Assembly (NCBI GenBank): GCA_937873315.1
Contig: CALMQX010000036.1
Location: 1 to 64,000 of the forward strand
DNA length: 64,000 nucleotides
Direction: 5' to 3'
Source of the DNA: an uncultured Nostocoides sp.
Lineage (GTDB): Bacteria > Actinomycetota > Actinomycetes > Actinomycetales > Dermatophilaceae
Notes under the pieces: model-generated
Seen by the model: only the letters and a program-made list of their open reading frames with translations
Database searches by the model: none
What the model was told of the DNA's origin: nothing
Translations under genes and position numbers: made by a program
In this document: positions 30,471 through 39,363 of the stretch, piece after piece
How positions within the stretch are numbered: position 1 is the stretch's first letter
Layout of the letters: each line of letters begins with the position of its first letter

Positions 30471-31460
30471 ATGTCACTGCCCACGACGATGCGCGCCGCG
30501 ACCCGGCGCGAGTATGGCGGGCCCGAGGTCATTGCGATGGAGACCCTCCCGGTGCCCGCCCCGGCGGCCGGTGAACTGCTGATCCGCGTGCACGCGGCCG
30601 GGCTGGACCGAGCAAGCCTGCATCTGCTCGAGGGCGACCCCTGGCTAGCCCGGCTCGCGCTCGGGGTGCGCACGCCCAAACGCGTCATCCTCGGCCAGCA
30701 GGTGGCCGGCGAGGTCGTGGCGATCGCCCCCGAAGTAGCCGGGTATGCCGTGGGCGATCGGGTGCACGGCGTGGCCACGAGCGGGGCCTTTGCCGAGTAC
30801 GCGCTGGCGAAGCCGGACGCGCTGGCCCATACCCCCCAGGACGTCCGGGTGCACGATGCCGCCACGCTCGGGGTTTCCGGGATGACCGCGCTCGGCGCCG
30901 TGCTGGACAAGGGCAAGGTGCAGTCCGGAGAACGTGTCCTCATCCTGGGCGGCTCCGGCGCTGTCGGCACCAGTGCCGTCCAGTTGGCGGCGCACGCCGG
31001 CGCCGAGGTCACGGCGGTCTGCAGCGCGAGCAAGCTGGACCTGGTGACCGGCCTTGGCGCCCACGCGGCGTACGACTACCGCACCAGTGAACTGTCCGCC
31101 ATGGGTGGTCCCTTCGACCTCATCGTGGACATCGCCGGCAACCGGAAGCTTCGGGCGCTGCGATCGGCGCTCACCCCCACCGGACGATTGGTCATCATCG
31201 GCGGCGAATCGGGCGGGCACTTCCTGGGCGGGATTCAGCGCAACCTGTGGGCCTCGCTCGCCAACGGATTCACCCGCCAAGAGCTCGGTTGGATGTTCTC
31301 GGAGACCACCTCGCAGGGGTGCGCGCGCCTGGCCGAGCTGGTCGCTGAGGGTGGCTTGCGACCGGCCATCGACCGCGTCGCGGGTCTCGATGACCTGGCC
31401 GCCGCGCTGATGGACATGCGCCGAGGCGCACTGCGCGGTCAGGTCGTCATCGAACCCTGA
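30471..31460 (+). CDS. NAD(P)-dependent MDR-family oxidoreductase (quinone-reductase-like)
   Basis: A 329-residue medium-chain dehydrogenase/reductase. It has a GroES-like N-terminal domain (AAGLDRASLHLLEGD, LGQQVAGEVVAI) and a Rossmann domain with ILGGSGAVGTSAVQLAAHAGAEV. The zinc-ligand Cys/His set of alcohol dehydrogenases is absent, so it fits the zinc-independent quinone oxidoreductase branch. RBS GAAGGAG. Likely induced when the divergent TetR repressor releases its ligand-sensitive operators. Confidence 0.88.
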   Translation: MSLPTTMRAATRREYGGPEVIAMETLPVPAPAAGELLIRVHAAGLDRASLHLLEGDPWLARLALGVRTPKRVILGQQVAGEVVAIAPEVAGYAVGDRVHGVATSGAFAEYALAKPDALAHTPQDVRVHDAATLGVSGMTALGAVLDKGKVQSGERVLILGGSGAVGTSAVQLAAHAGAEVTAVCSASKLDLVTGLGAHAAYDYRTSELSAMGGPFDLIVDIAGNRKLRALRSALTPTGRLVIIGGESGGHFLGGIQRNLWASLANGFTRQELGWMFSETTSQGCARLAELVAEGGLRPAIDRVAGLDDLAAALMDMRRGALRGQVVIEP

Positions 31461-31487
31461 GCCCGCAGCTCGCAGCCCAGAGCTTCC

Positions 31488-32510
31488 TCAGCGCTGCGCA
31501 GGGATCAGCTCGCGCAACCCCGGAAGGACCTGCTCGGCCAGCGTTCGCAAGAAGCGCTCCTGGTCGTGCCCGGGCCCATGGAGCACGAGGTGGTTGAAGC
31601 CAAGGTCGGTGTACACCGCCAATGCCTCCACCACCGCCTCGGGCGACGAGGTCACCACCCAACGTTTGGCCACCTGGTCGATCGGAAGCTCGTCGGCGGC
31701 CCGCTCCATCTCGGCCGGGCTGTGGATGGAGTGCTTCTGCTCAGCGCTCAGAGACAAGGGCGCCCAGAAACGCGTGTTCTCCAACGCCTGCTCCGGGTCC
31801 GGGTCCCAGGACACCTTGATCTCGATCATCCGATCGATCGCGCTGCGCGCCCGCCCCGCCGCATCCAGTCCCTCGTCGACGGCTGGAACGAGCTGGTCGG
31901 CATACAACTCGCGCCCCTTGCCCGAGGTGCAAATGAAACCATCGGCCACCCGACCGGCATAGCGCGCCACCATCGGCCCGCCGGCCGCGACATAGACGGG
32001 TACGGGCACCTCGGGCCGGTCATAAATCGCGGCATCCTCGGTCCGGTAGTACTCGCCGTCAAAACTCACGCGATCCTGCGTCCAGAGCTCGCGCATGAGC
32101 CGGACGGCCTCACGCAGGCGCCCGAAGCGTTCCTTGAACTCGGGCCACTCCCCTGCCGAGATCGACCCCACGGCAATCTCGTTGAGCGCCTCCCCGCTGC
32201 CCACGCCGAGCATCACCCGACCAGGCGCCAGGCAGGCCATGGTGGCGAAGGTCTGCGCCATCACCGCCGGGTTGTACCGGAAGGTCGGCGTCAACACCGA
32301 GGTGCCCACGAGCACGCGCTCCGTGCGGGCCAGGACCCACGGCATCCAGGCCAGCGCATTCGGCGCATGCCCACCCGTCAGCCGCCACGGTTGAAAGTGG
32401 TCCGAGACCGTCACCGAGTCCAGCCCCACCTCCTCTGCGAGGACGGCATAGGCCGCCAACTCCGAGGGAGCGAACTGCTCCGCCGACGCTTTGTACCCGA
32501 TTCTCAACAT
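31488..32510 (-). CDS. fgd: F420-dependent glucose-6-phosphate dehydrogenase
   Basis: A 340-residue luciferase-fold enzyme oxidising glucose 6-phosphate with coenzyme F420. Long stretches match mycobacterial Fgd1: [16 protein letters not shown] start, VSDHFQPW with catalytic His, [38 protein letters not shown] and [16 protein letters not shown]. It supplies reduced F420 to F420-dependent reductases. The neighbouring downstream gene is the F420-biosynthesis enzyme FbiD, so production and reduction of F420 are encoded side by side. Confidence 0.95.
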   Translation of the reverse strand: MLRIGYKASAEQFAPSELAAYAVLAEEVGLDSVTVSDHFQPWRLTGGHAPNALAWMPWVLARTERVLVGTSVLTPTFRYNPAVMAQTFATMACLAPGRVMLGVGSGEALNEIAVGSISAGEWPEFKERFGRLREAVRLMRELWTQDRVSFDGEYYRTEDAAIYDRPEVPVPVYVAAGGPMVARYAGRVADGFICTSGKGRELYADQLVPAVDEGLDAAGRARSAIDRMIEIKVSWDPDPEQALENTRFWAPLSLSAEQKHSIHSPAEMERAADELPIDQVAKRWVVTSSPEAVVEALAVYTDLGFNHLVLHGPGHDQERFLRTLAEQVLPGLRELIPAQR

Positions 32511-32547
32511 GACCTCACCTCATCAGTGAGTATGCCGGGTGCTCCCG

Positions 32548-33261
32548 TCAGTCGGCCGATAGCGGGGTCACTCGGGCCAGCTCTGCGGTGGTGCGATTGC
32601 CCAAGCCCAGCGCCCTGGCCCGCTCGAGGTCGGCCACGGTGTCGACATCCAATCGGACCCGCTCGGGGGCGCCGGTCAAGGGTCGTAGTCCCAGCTCACG
32701 GTGCCTGGCTGCAGAGTCGGGTCCATAGCGGGTGACGACCTCAGCCCTGGGCGCAGCCAGCACCATCGTGGTCCCGGCGCCGGTGCGGTCCGGGACGAAG
32801 GCGGCATCGTGGCCTCCCCACTGAGCCAGGAGCGCGCAGACATCGTGAGCTCGCAGCGCAGGCAGATCGCCGGGCGCCACCATCACCCCGAGATCCCGGT
32901 GTCCTCGGGTCACGCTCGCGACCGCGGCCTGGACGGCCTGGTCGAGATCCCGGGCCTCGTCGTGGATCACCTCCGCGCCCAACTCCCTAGCCAGGGCCGC
33001 GACTCGGGGATCAGCGGTCACCGTGGTCACGGAGCGGACTGCAGCACAGGCCGAGATTGCCGCAATGGTGTCCCCGGCAAAGGCGAGCGCCAGACGTCGC
33101 CGCTGCTTGGCCGGCAAGTGGAGACGAGACTTGGCGCGATCCAGTGGTTTGATCGGGATGATCGCCACCACGGTCGGGCAACTCTGGGCGCACGCAGGTG
33201 TCACCGGCGAGTTCACCGGCTCCAGGTCAACGCGTTGGCAGCCACCCGCGATGGTAAACAC
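32548..33261 (-). CDS. fbiD: Phosphoenolpyruvate/2-phospholactate guanylyltransferase (FbiD/CofC)
   Basis: A 237-residue nucleotidyltransferase making the guanylylated precursor of F420. Seen: the N-terminal nucleotide motif VVAIIPIKPLDRAKSRL, AGDLPAL near the active site in VMVAPGDLPALR, and the family's FVPDRTGAGTTMVL. The frame starts 30 residues before the conserved core, so a GTG at the start of VVAII is a plausible alternative. It is upstream of fgd on the minus strand with a 37-bp gap containing one octamer. Confidence 0.9.
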   Translation of the reverse strand: MFTIAGGCQRVDLEPVNSPVTPACAQSCPTVVAIIPIKPLDRAKSRLHLPAKQRRRLALAFAGDTIAAISACAAVRSVTTVTADPRVAALARELGAEVIHDEARDLDQAVQAAVASVTRGHRDLGVMVAPGDLPALRAHDVCALLAQWGGHDAAFVPDRTGAGTTMVLAAPRAEVVTRYGPDSAARHRELGLRPLTGAPERVRLDVDTVADLERARALGLGNRTTAELARVTPLSAD

Positions 33262-33305
33262 ATGCCGTGGGCCGACTATGCATCGGTCCGTGGACGCGGT
33301 GCCGG

Positions 33306-34838
33306 TCAGGCCGCGGATTCGCCATGCATCAGCCGGACGATCTGCTTGCTCGCCTCGTCGTACTGATGGGTGCCATTGGCGACCTCACCAGTGATGCGGT
33401 AGTGGTGCATCACCACGATGCGATCAGCCAAGGTCACCATTTCGGGCAGGTCGGAGGTGATGAGGAGGATCGCCATGCCACGCTCAGCCAGCTCGACAAT
33501 GAGGCTGTGGAATGCCGCCTTGGTCCGCACATCGATGCCCACCGTCGGCTCATCGATGACCAGCACTGTGCAATCGGCGGCCAGCCACTTGGCCAGGCTG
33601 ATCTTCTGCTGGTTGCCACCAGAGAGTTGACCTGCCAACTGTTGGGGACCGGAGATCCGAATTCCCAGGCGGTCGACATACTCGTCAAGCACCTCGACCT
33701 CTGAGCGATCCCGGATCACACCCCACCTGGCGAGCTTCTTCCAGATGGTCACGGCGACATTGCGACTCACCGTTTGCTCGAGGAAGACACCCTCCTCCTT
33801 GCGGTTCTCGGTGACATAGCCAATGCCATACCTGTGCAGAGCGTCGCCCACAGAACTGATCTTGACCTGGGTGCCGCTAACCTTGAGGGTTCCCGCCGTG
33901 ATCGCGTCGAGCCCGAGGATGGCCCGCGCGAGTTCGCTGCGTCCGGCACCGACCAAGCCATAGAGGCCGACGATCTCGCCGGGCCGAACGGCGAGGGAGA
34001 TATCCCGATGGCCGCCGGCAGTGGCGATCCCGGCCAGCTCAAGCGCTGGCGTCGCGGAAGGGTCTACGGGTGGCCGCATGTTCTCCGGGGACAACTCGGC
34101 GAACTCGCGACCCACCATAAGGTCCACCACGGCACTTCGATCGAGCTCGCTCAGCGGGCGGCCCTCACAGACGCTGCGGCCATCGCGGAGCACGGTCACC
34201 GTGTCCGAGACCGCGAAGACCTCCTCGAGTTTGTGACTCACGAGCACGATCGAGCAGCCCTGCTGTTTGAGCATGGCCACGACTCGGTAGAGCCGGTCGG
34301 CCTCCTCGGGGGTGAGGGTGGAGGTCGGCTCATCAAGGAGCACGATGCGGCTCTTGGTGGCCAGGGCCTTGGCAATCTCCACGAGCTGCATGTGGGCCAC
34401 CGACAACTGGGCGACCGGAGTGTCGAGATCGAGGTCGACATCCAGTTGGGCCAGACAGTCCGCCGCGAGCTGTCGCATGGCCGCACGATCCACGAGCCCA
34501 CGGCGATGCGGGAGCTCTTGCAGGGCGATGTTCTCGGCGACCGAGAATGCCGGCACGAGGTTGCGCTCCTGATGGACCACGCCGATCCCGGCAGCGGCCG
34601 CGTCCTGGGGGCTGGTGATGCTGACGGCATGCCAGTCATCGCTGCCGTCGGAGACGACCTCAATCGTCCCGGTGTCCGCCGGGTGAACCCCGGTGAGGAT
34701 CTTGATCAGGGTGCTTTTGCCGGCTCCATTCTCACCGAGCAGGGCATGCACAGAGCCGGGCTCAAGGGCGAGCGCAACGCCGTCGAGGGCCCGCACACCG
34801 GGAAAGGTCTTGACCAGGCCGGTCGCCCGCAACCTCAT
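33306..34838 (-). CDS. Ribose/galactose-type sugar ABC importer, fused double ATPase
   Basis: A 510-residue RbsA/MglA-type protein with two ABC domains. Domain 1: Walker A LLGENGAGKSTLIK, Walker B IVLLDEPTSTL, His switch VSHKLEE; its signature reads LSVAHMQLVEIA. Domain 2: degenerate Walker A GLVGAGRSELAR, signature LSGGNQQK, VLVIDEPTVGID. The asymmetry is normal for this family. ATGA overlap with the permease at 34835 sets the start at 34838. Powers import with the two permeases and binding protein encoded upstream. Confidence 0.93.
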   Translation of the reverse strand: MRLRATGLVKTFPGVRALDGVALALEPGSVHALLGENGAGKSTLIKILTGVHPADTGTIEVVSDGSDDWHAVSITSPQDAAAAGIGVVHQERNLVPAFSVAENIALQELPHRRGLVDRAAMRQLAADCLAQLDVDLDLDTPVAQLSVAHMQLVEIAKALATKSRIVLLDEPTSTLTPEEADRLYRVVAMLKQQGCSIVLVSHKLEEVFAVSDTVTVLRDGRSVCEGRPLSELDRSAVVDLMVGREFAELSPENMRPPVDPSATPALELAGIATAGGHRDISLAVRPGEIVGLYGLVGAGRSELARAILGLDAITAGTLKVSGTQVKISSVGDALHRYGIGYVTENRKEEGVFLEQTVSRNVAVTIWKKLARWGVIRDRSEVEVLDEYVDRLGIRISGPQQLAGQLSGGNQQKISLAKWLAADCTVLVIDEPTVGIDVRTKAAFHSLIVELAERGMAILLITSDLPEMVTLADRIVVMHHYRITGEVANGTHQYDEASKQIVRLMHGESAA

Positions 34839-35830
34839 GATGTTTCCTTTCCCTGGCGAGACTGGCTGACCAGCACTGCACCGAGCACCACGGCACCCAC
34901 CACAAGATCGACCCACCGCGGGTTGATGTTGTACTGCGCTTGGGCGACGTAGACCAGACGGACCAGGTATGCCGCCAGACAGGTACCGAGCACGCTGACC
35001 GCACCGCCGACCAGCGCCACGCCACCGATGATCGGCGCCGCGAAGCTGGGCAGTAGGAGGTCATCGCCAATGCTGGTGTTGACCGATCCGGACAGCATGA
35101 GGACGAGCACGCCAGCCACGCCGGCCAACAGGCCGGAGACGGTGTGGGCCACCACGATGCTCTTGTCATTGGAGATGCCGGTCAGCCGGGCCGCCACAGG
35201 GTTGCCGCCGCTGGCGAGCAGGTGTCGACCCGATAGCGTGCGACGGAAGTAGAACGCGACCGCCACCGCCACCAGCACGGCGGCGATGAACACGACGGGC
35301 AGGCCGGCCACAGACGAGCCGCCGAAGTCCACCAGTCCGTCGGAGTATCCCTGGTAGGTGCCGGTCCCATTCACGCCGTAGCGAAGGCCCGCGATCACAG
35401 TCATCGTGGCCAGCGTGACAATGAAGCCGTTGATCCGCGTGGCCACGACCAGCAGGCCATTGATCAACCCGGCCACGACCCCGACGGCGACCGCCGCAGG
35501 AACGGCGAGCCAGGGAGTGACCCCGCCGTCCACCATGAGCGCGGCCGAGATGATCGCGGACAGGCCGGTCAGCACCCCGACGGACAGATTCATCTGCCCG
35601 ACCGCCAACACGACCATCTGGGCAAGGCCGATAACGATGGGCACTGCGAGGAACTGGAGGACTGCGCGCGTGGTCGCGGGCTGAAGCAGGTTGCCACCGG
35701 TGGTGATGGTGAGCGCGATCGTGCTCGCAACGGCGAGCCCCACGAGGATCAGGTCGGTGCCTTGGATGGGGAAGCGTCGCTTGCGGCGAACTGCGGTGAC
35801 GGCCCCGGCCGCCTCGGGCAGGCTCGTCAT
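34835..35830 (-). CDS. Ribose-type ABC permease, second subunit
   Basis: A 331-residue RbsC-like membrane protein with 8-10 helices. Seen: GLAQMVVLAVGQMNLSVG near the middle, VATRINGFIVTLATMTVIAG, and the family Gly-Gly-x-Ala motif ASGGNPVAARLTGI. It differs from the other permease, so the pore is probably a heterodimer. Four-base overlaps join it to both neighbours. Confidence 0.92.
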   Translation of the reverse strand: MTSLPEAAGAVTAVRRKRRFPIQGTDLILVGLAVASTIALTITTGGNLLQPATTRAVLQFLAVPIVIGLAQMVVLAVGQMNLSVGVLTGLSAIISAALMVDGGVTPWLAVPAAVAVGVVAGLINGLLVVATRINGFIVTLATMTVIAGLRYGVNGTGTYQGYSDGLVDFGGSSVAGLPVVFIAAVLVAVAVAFYFRRTLSGRHLLASGGNPVAARLTGISNDKSIVVAHTVSGLLAGVAGVLVLMLSGSVNTSIGDDLLLPSFAAPIIGGVALVGGAVSVLGTCLAAYLVRLVYVAQAQYNINPRWVDLVVGAVVLGAVLVSQSRQGKETS

Positions 35831-36891
35831 CGCCGTACTCCTCGTCGCTCAGCAAGTAGGTGACGGACTCGGTCAAGGGAGAGCGCCGCCAAGAGCACGA
35901 CACCGATGAAGATCTGCAGCTGGCTGAGTTCAAACTGCAGGAGGTTCAGGCCCTTCTGAATGACCGAGGTCAACGTCGCGCCAAGCACCGTGCCGATGAC
36001 ACTGACCGCGCCACCGGCCAGCAGCGTGCCGCCGAGCACGGGGGCCAGGAATGAGGGCAGCAAGAACTGATTGCCGATGGTCGCCGAGAACGCGCCATTG
36101 TTCATCGCCAACAGGAAGCCAGCGAGCGCGGCCAGCACACCGGAGAGGGTGTGTGCCTGAATGATCCGCCGCTCGACGCGAATGCCGGAGAGTCGGGCAG
36201 CCCGAATGTTGGAGCCGGTCATCAGGATCTCCCGTCCGGCAAGAGTCACGCGGAAGAGAACGCCGACGACCACGACCGCGACCAGGGCGAAGGGCACGAT
36301 CAGTGGCACCGGAGGCCCACAGACGTTGCCGATGCAATAGTCGTAGAAGGTATCGGAGCGCAGTTCCTCCATCCCGGCCGGGCGGACGCCGAAGGCGACG
36401 CCGTCGCTGAACCCGCTGTACAGCAGCGAGACCAAGCCGAGGAGGGCAAAGTCGAGCGCTAGCGTGACCACGAAGGAGTTGACCCCGGTGGCCGTGATGA
36501 TCAGCCCAGCAATGGCACCGACTCCGGCGCCGACGATCAATCCCACCGCGAGACCCGCCAGCAGGGGCACATCGAAGCGGTCGTACACGAACCCGGACGC
36601 GAAGGCCGAGAGCGCAGCCATCCGTCCCAAGGCCAGGTTCATATGGCCAAGGGAGAGCACCGCCATCTGTGCCAGCCCGACCACGATGAAGACCGCGAGA
36701 TCTGCCTGGAGCGGCACCAGCGTCAGATTGACGTTGAGGAAGGACGGGCGAATCGCACTGAATAGCACGAAGAGGCCGACGATCAGAGCCGCCAGACCGA
36801 CCCGAGGGTTAGCCCACCAGGGCAGTCCGCGGGCGGCAACTGAGTCGGCCGAGATCGGCGTGGCCGGCGTAGCCGAGATGGTGTCGGCCAT
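35827..36891 (-). CDS. Ribose-type ABC permease, first subunit
   Basis: A 354-residue RbsC-like permease. Seen: GLAQMAVLSLGHMNLALGRMAALS, TATGVNSFVVTLALDFALLG, and MTGSNIRAARLSGI facing the ATPase. A periplasmic loop contains two Cys (CIGNVCGP) that could form a disulfide. Its start lies 1 bp from the stop of the enolase-superfamily gene, so the enzyme and transporter genes form one operon. Confidence 0.92.
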   Translation of the reverse strand: MADTISATPATPISADSVAARGLPWWANPRVGLAALIVGLFVLFSAIRPSFLNVNLTLVPLQADLAVFIVVGLAQMAVLSLGHMNLALGRMAALSAFASGFVYDRFDVPLLAGLAVGLIVGAGVGAIAGLIITATGVNSFVVTLALDFALLGLVSLLYSGFSDGVAFGVRPAGMEELRSDTFYDYCIGNVCGPPVPLIVPFALVAVVVVGVLFRVTLAGREILMTGSNIRAARLSGIRVERRIIQAHTLSGVLAALAGFLLAMNNGAFSATIGNQFLLPSFLAPVLGGTLLAGGAVSVIGTVLGATLTSVIQKGLNLLQFELSQLQIFIGVVLLAALSLDRVRHLLAERRGVRR

Positions 36892-36892
36892 G

Positions 36893-37984
36893 TCAGGCGA
36901 CCCGATGGTTGTCGAGTGCGGAGAAATCCCAGTCGATGCCTAGGCCAGGCACAGTGGGTGCCTGGGCCACACCATCGCTGACGGTCAGGCGGGAGCGGGT
37001 CACTGCGGTCAACTGCGGGATGTACTCCACGTAGCGACCATTAGAGACTGCCGCTGAAAGGCTTACGTGCAACTCCATGAGGAAGTGTGGGCACATGTCC
37101 ACGTTGTTCGCCTCGGCCAGGTGGGCAATCTTCAGCCACGGGGTGATGCCGCCAACTCGTGCAACATCGGCTTGGACAATGCCCGCCGCCCCACGAGCCA
37201 GGTATTCGGCGAACTGGCCGGTCGAGTACATCGACTCGCCGACCGCGATCGCCACCGAGGTGTGGCGGGCGAGGCGTTCGTGGCCGGCGACGTCATCGGC
37301 TGGCAGAGGTTCCTCCAGCCACAGCGCGCCGGCCCGCTCGAGTGCGTCAACCCGGCGCAAGGCTTCGACCAGGGTGAAGGCCTGGTTGGCGTCCACCATC
37401 AGGTCGCGGTGCGGACCGATCGCGTCCCGCACGGCAGCGAGACGCTCGGCATCTTCCGCGGGGGAAGGCTTGCCGATCTTGACTTTGACACCCTTGGCGC
37501 CACCGGCGACTGCTGCCTTGGTTCCTTCGACCAACTCGTCGATCGGCAGATGGAGCCAGCCCACCTCAGTGTCATAGACCGGAACCTCGGTGCGCGCGCC
37601 ACCAGCCAGCACGCTGAGCGGCAACCCGGCTACGAGGCAGCGCCGGTCCCAGAGGGCGGTGTCCACCGCGGCCAGGGCGAGGGAGGTGATCGCCCCGACC
37701 GCGGTGGCGCGGGTGGCGTCGGACAAATGACGCCACACCGCCTCCACACGCTCTGCGTCGAGCCCCACGAGCTGAGGGAGGAGGTAGTCGTTCAACATGG
37801 CCAGGACGGCAGTGCCGCCGGTCCCGATGGTGTACGAGTAACCCAAGCCGGTAGCCCCGTCATCGGTCCGCACCTCGACGAAGATCGTCTCCTGCTTCAG
37901 GAAGGACTGCTTCGCGTCAGTGCGGACCGTCTCGACGGGGATGTCGACGAGGAAAGCGCGAGCAGTCGTGACCCTCGCGGTCAC
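36893..37984 (-). CDS. Enolase-superfamily (mandelate racemase/muconate lactonizing) enzyme, probable sugar-acid dehydratase
   Basis: A 363-residue two-domain enzyme. The barrel keeps KVKIGK (Lys-x-Lys base), metal ligands Asp in LMVDANQAF, Glu in WLEEPLP and Glu in VGESMYS, and a His in CPHFLMELH. These features fit MR-subgroup acid-sugar dehydratases, or a racemase. It lies between the binding-protein and permease genes of a sugar importer, implying that it acts on the imported compound, probably an aldonic/uronic-type acid. GTG 37984 overlaps the binding-protein stop by GTGA. Confidence 0.88.
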   Translation of the reverse strand: MTARVTTARAFLVDIPVETVRTDAKQSFLKQETIFVEVRTDDGATGLGYSYTIGTGGTAVLAMLNDYLLPQLVGLDAERVEAVWRHLSDATRATAVGAITSLALAAVDTALWDRRCLVAGLPLSVLAGGARTEVPVYDTEVGWLHLPIDELVEGTKAAVAGGAKGVKVKIGKPSPAEDAERLAAVRDAIGPHRDLMVDANQAFTLVEALRRVDALERAGALWLEEPLPADDVAGHERLARHTSVAIAVGESMYSTGQFAEYLARGAAGIVQADVARVGGITPWLKIAHLAEANNVDMCPHFLMELHVSLSAAVSNGRYVEYIPQLTAVTRSRLTVSDGVAQAPTVPGLGIDWDFSALDNHRVA

Positions 37985-39045
37985 CCCGCGCACTTCAGGT
38001 ACGTGGAGTCAAAGGCCGTCTTGAGCTCTGTGGTCTTCGCCTTGCGCTCGTCGTTGTAGGTGTCGACATTCGCCTTGGTCACCACGAATGAGCCCGAGTC
38101 GATGATCGTGCCGTGCTCGGCCATCGTGCAGCCGTTCACGAGCTTGCTGAGGGCATACGAAGCAAGGTAGCCCTGGCCCTCGGGGTTCTGCACCACCGTT
38201 CCGGAAACCGAGCCATCCTTGATGCCGTCGATGATGGTCTGGTCGTCGTCGATAGCGATGATCTTGATCGGCAGGCCAGCCTCCTTGACGCCCTTGGCCG
38301 CGGCGACAGCTGGGTTGTAGGCGGTGGTCACGATGCCGTTGACGTCCTTGCCCTTGGCGGCCAGGAGATCCGCAACGGCGCGCTGCGCGGTCTGCAGGTC
38401 AACGTCGATGTCGGTGATGGTCTGGAGCAGCTTGACCTTGCCGCCGGTCTCGCCGACAGCCTTCTCGACACCGGCGATACGACGCTGGGTGTTGGAGTCG
38501 ACCTTGTTTCCAGTGAGGTGAACGAGGTTGCCCTGGCCACCCATCTCCTGGATCGCAGCCTGGGCAGCCTTGTAGGCGGCGGTCTCGACATCGGTCGCCA
38601 AGCAGAACGACGAATCGTTGGTGGTGCCCGCCGGGCAGCCTGCCAGTGAGACGACCGGGAAGCCCTGGCCCTCGAGGTCCTTGAAGGTGTTGTTGATCGT
38701 GTCAGGCGAGACTCCGAAAACGCCGAAGGCGTTGTAGCCCTGCGCGGCTAGCGACTTCAGCACGTCATTCTGCTTGGTCTGGTCCCAGCCGGCCGTCTCG
38801 TTGAAGGTGAGGTCGGCGAGTTTGAACTCGGTCTTGGCGGCCTCACCACCGGTCTTCCACGGCTGGAAGTACGGGTGGGCGCCACCGGGCACCAGGGCGA
38901 CCTTGACGTCGACGGCAGCCTTGGTGGCACTCGTCGATGCAGAGCCGGACGGCGTGGCGTCATCCTTCTTCGCACAACCGGTGGCGATGACGGCTAGGCA
39001 GGCGATACCTACGAGCGCGGGGGCTCCGAATCGGCGATTCTTCAT
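37981..39045 (-). CDS. Sugar ABC importer substrate-binding lipoprotein
   Basis: A 354-residue RbsB-like (peripla-BP_4) protein. The signal peptide ends in lipobox IATGC with lipidated Cys24. Then come VDVKVALVPGGAHPYFQPW, LAAQGYNAFGVFGV, and the hinge regions GIVTTAYNPAVAAAKG and IIAIDDDQ. Two Cys pairs in the mature part may form disulfides. RBS AAAGGAG 7 bases from ATG. First gene of the operon, behind a consensus promoter at 39093-39121. Confidence 0.92.
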   Translation of the reverse strand: MKNRRFGAPALVGIACLAVIATGCAKKDDATPSGSASTSATKAAVDVKVALVPGGAHPYFQPWKTGGEAAKTEFKLADLTFNETAGWDQTKQNDVLKSLAAQGYNAFGVFGVSPDTINNTFKDLEGQGFPVVSLAGCPAGTTNDSSFCLATDVETAAYKAAQAAIQEMGGQGNLVHLTGNKVDSNTQRRIAGVEKAVGETGGKVKLLQTITDIDVDLQTAQRAVADLLAAKGKDVNGIVTTAYNPAVAAAKGVKEAGLPIKIIAIDDDQTIIDGIKDGSVSGTVVQNPEGQGYLASYALSKLVNGCTMAEHGTIIDSGSFVVTKANVDTYNDERKAKTTELKTAFDSTYLKCAG

Positions 39046-39092
39046 GTAGTGCTCCTTTGGTGAGACCCGTCACCATCGACAGGGAGGACTGA

Positions 39093-39121
39093 AACATAAA
39101 ACGTCATACGTATCTTGTCAA
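39093..39121 (-). promoter_or_regulatory. Sigma-A-type promoter with ATACGTAT palindrome
   Basis: On the minus strand TTGACA (39121-39116), a 17-bp spacer and TATGTT (39098-39093) form a near-consensus promoter 48 bases before the binding-protein gene. The spacer contains the palindrome ATACGTAT (39106-39113), a likely GntR/LacI-type operator placed to block RNA polymerase. The regulator gene is not in the window. Confidence 0.75.
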
Positions 39122-39363
39122 GAGAGTTTCCGAACCGTTACCAAAGGCATGGACCACTCACGGGCCCTCTGGGTCTGATGCGAGAGCGGGCGTGTCCGCA
39201 GGTTGGGCGGCGGACTCGCGTGGGGCTGAGGTCATTGAGCACCGTGGCTAGTCAAGGACCGCGTCGGCGACCTACGGCGGCTCGGCGCCCGGCGGCAGCT
39301 CGGCGTGCACGCGGCGGCATACCGGCAGGGTAGTGCGGCGAAGAGCAGCGATGGCGCTGCCGG
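39122..39363. other. Intergenic stretch without a recognised gene
   Basis: Between the sugar operon promoter and the end of the double-GNAT gene. Only a 72-codon Arg-rich frame is open on the plus strand, without RBS or similarity I can name. It contains one octamer CGGCATAC (39315). No RNA gene or repeat was found. Confidence 0.5.

Noticed and set aside
39115..39333. A 72-codon plus-strand frame beside the sugar operon promoter, considered as a remnant regulator.
   Set aside because: No RBS, no helix-turn-helix pattern, and composition like non-coding G/C-rich DNA.
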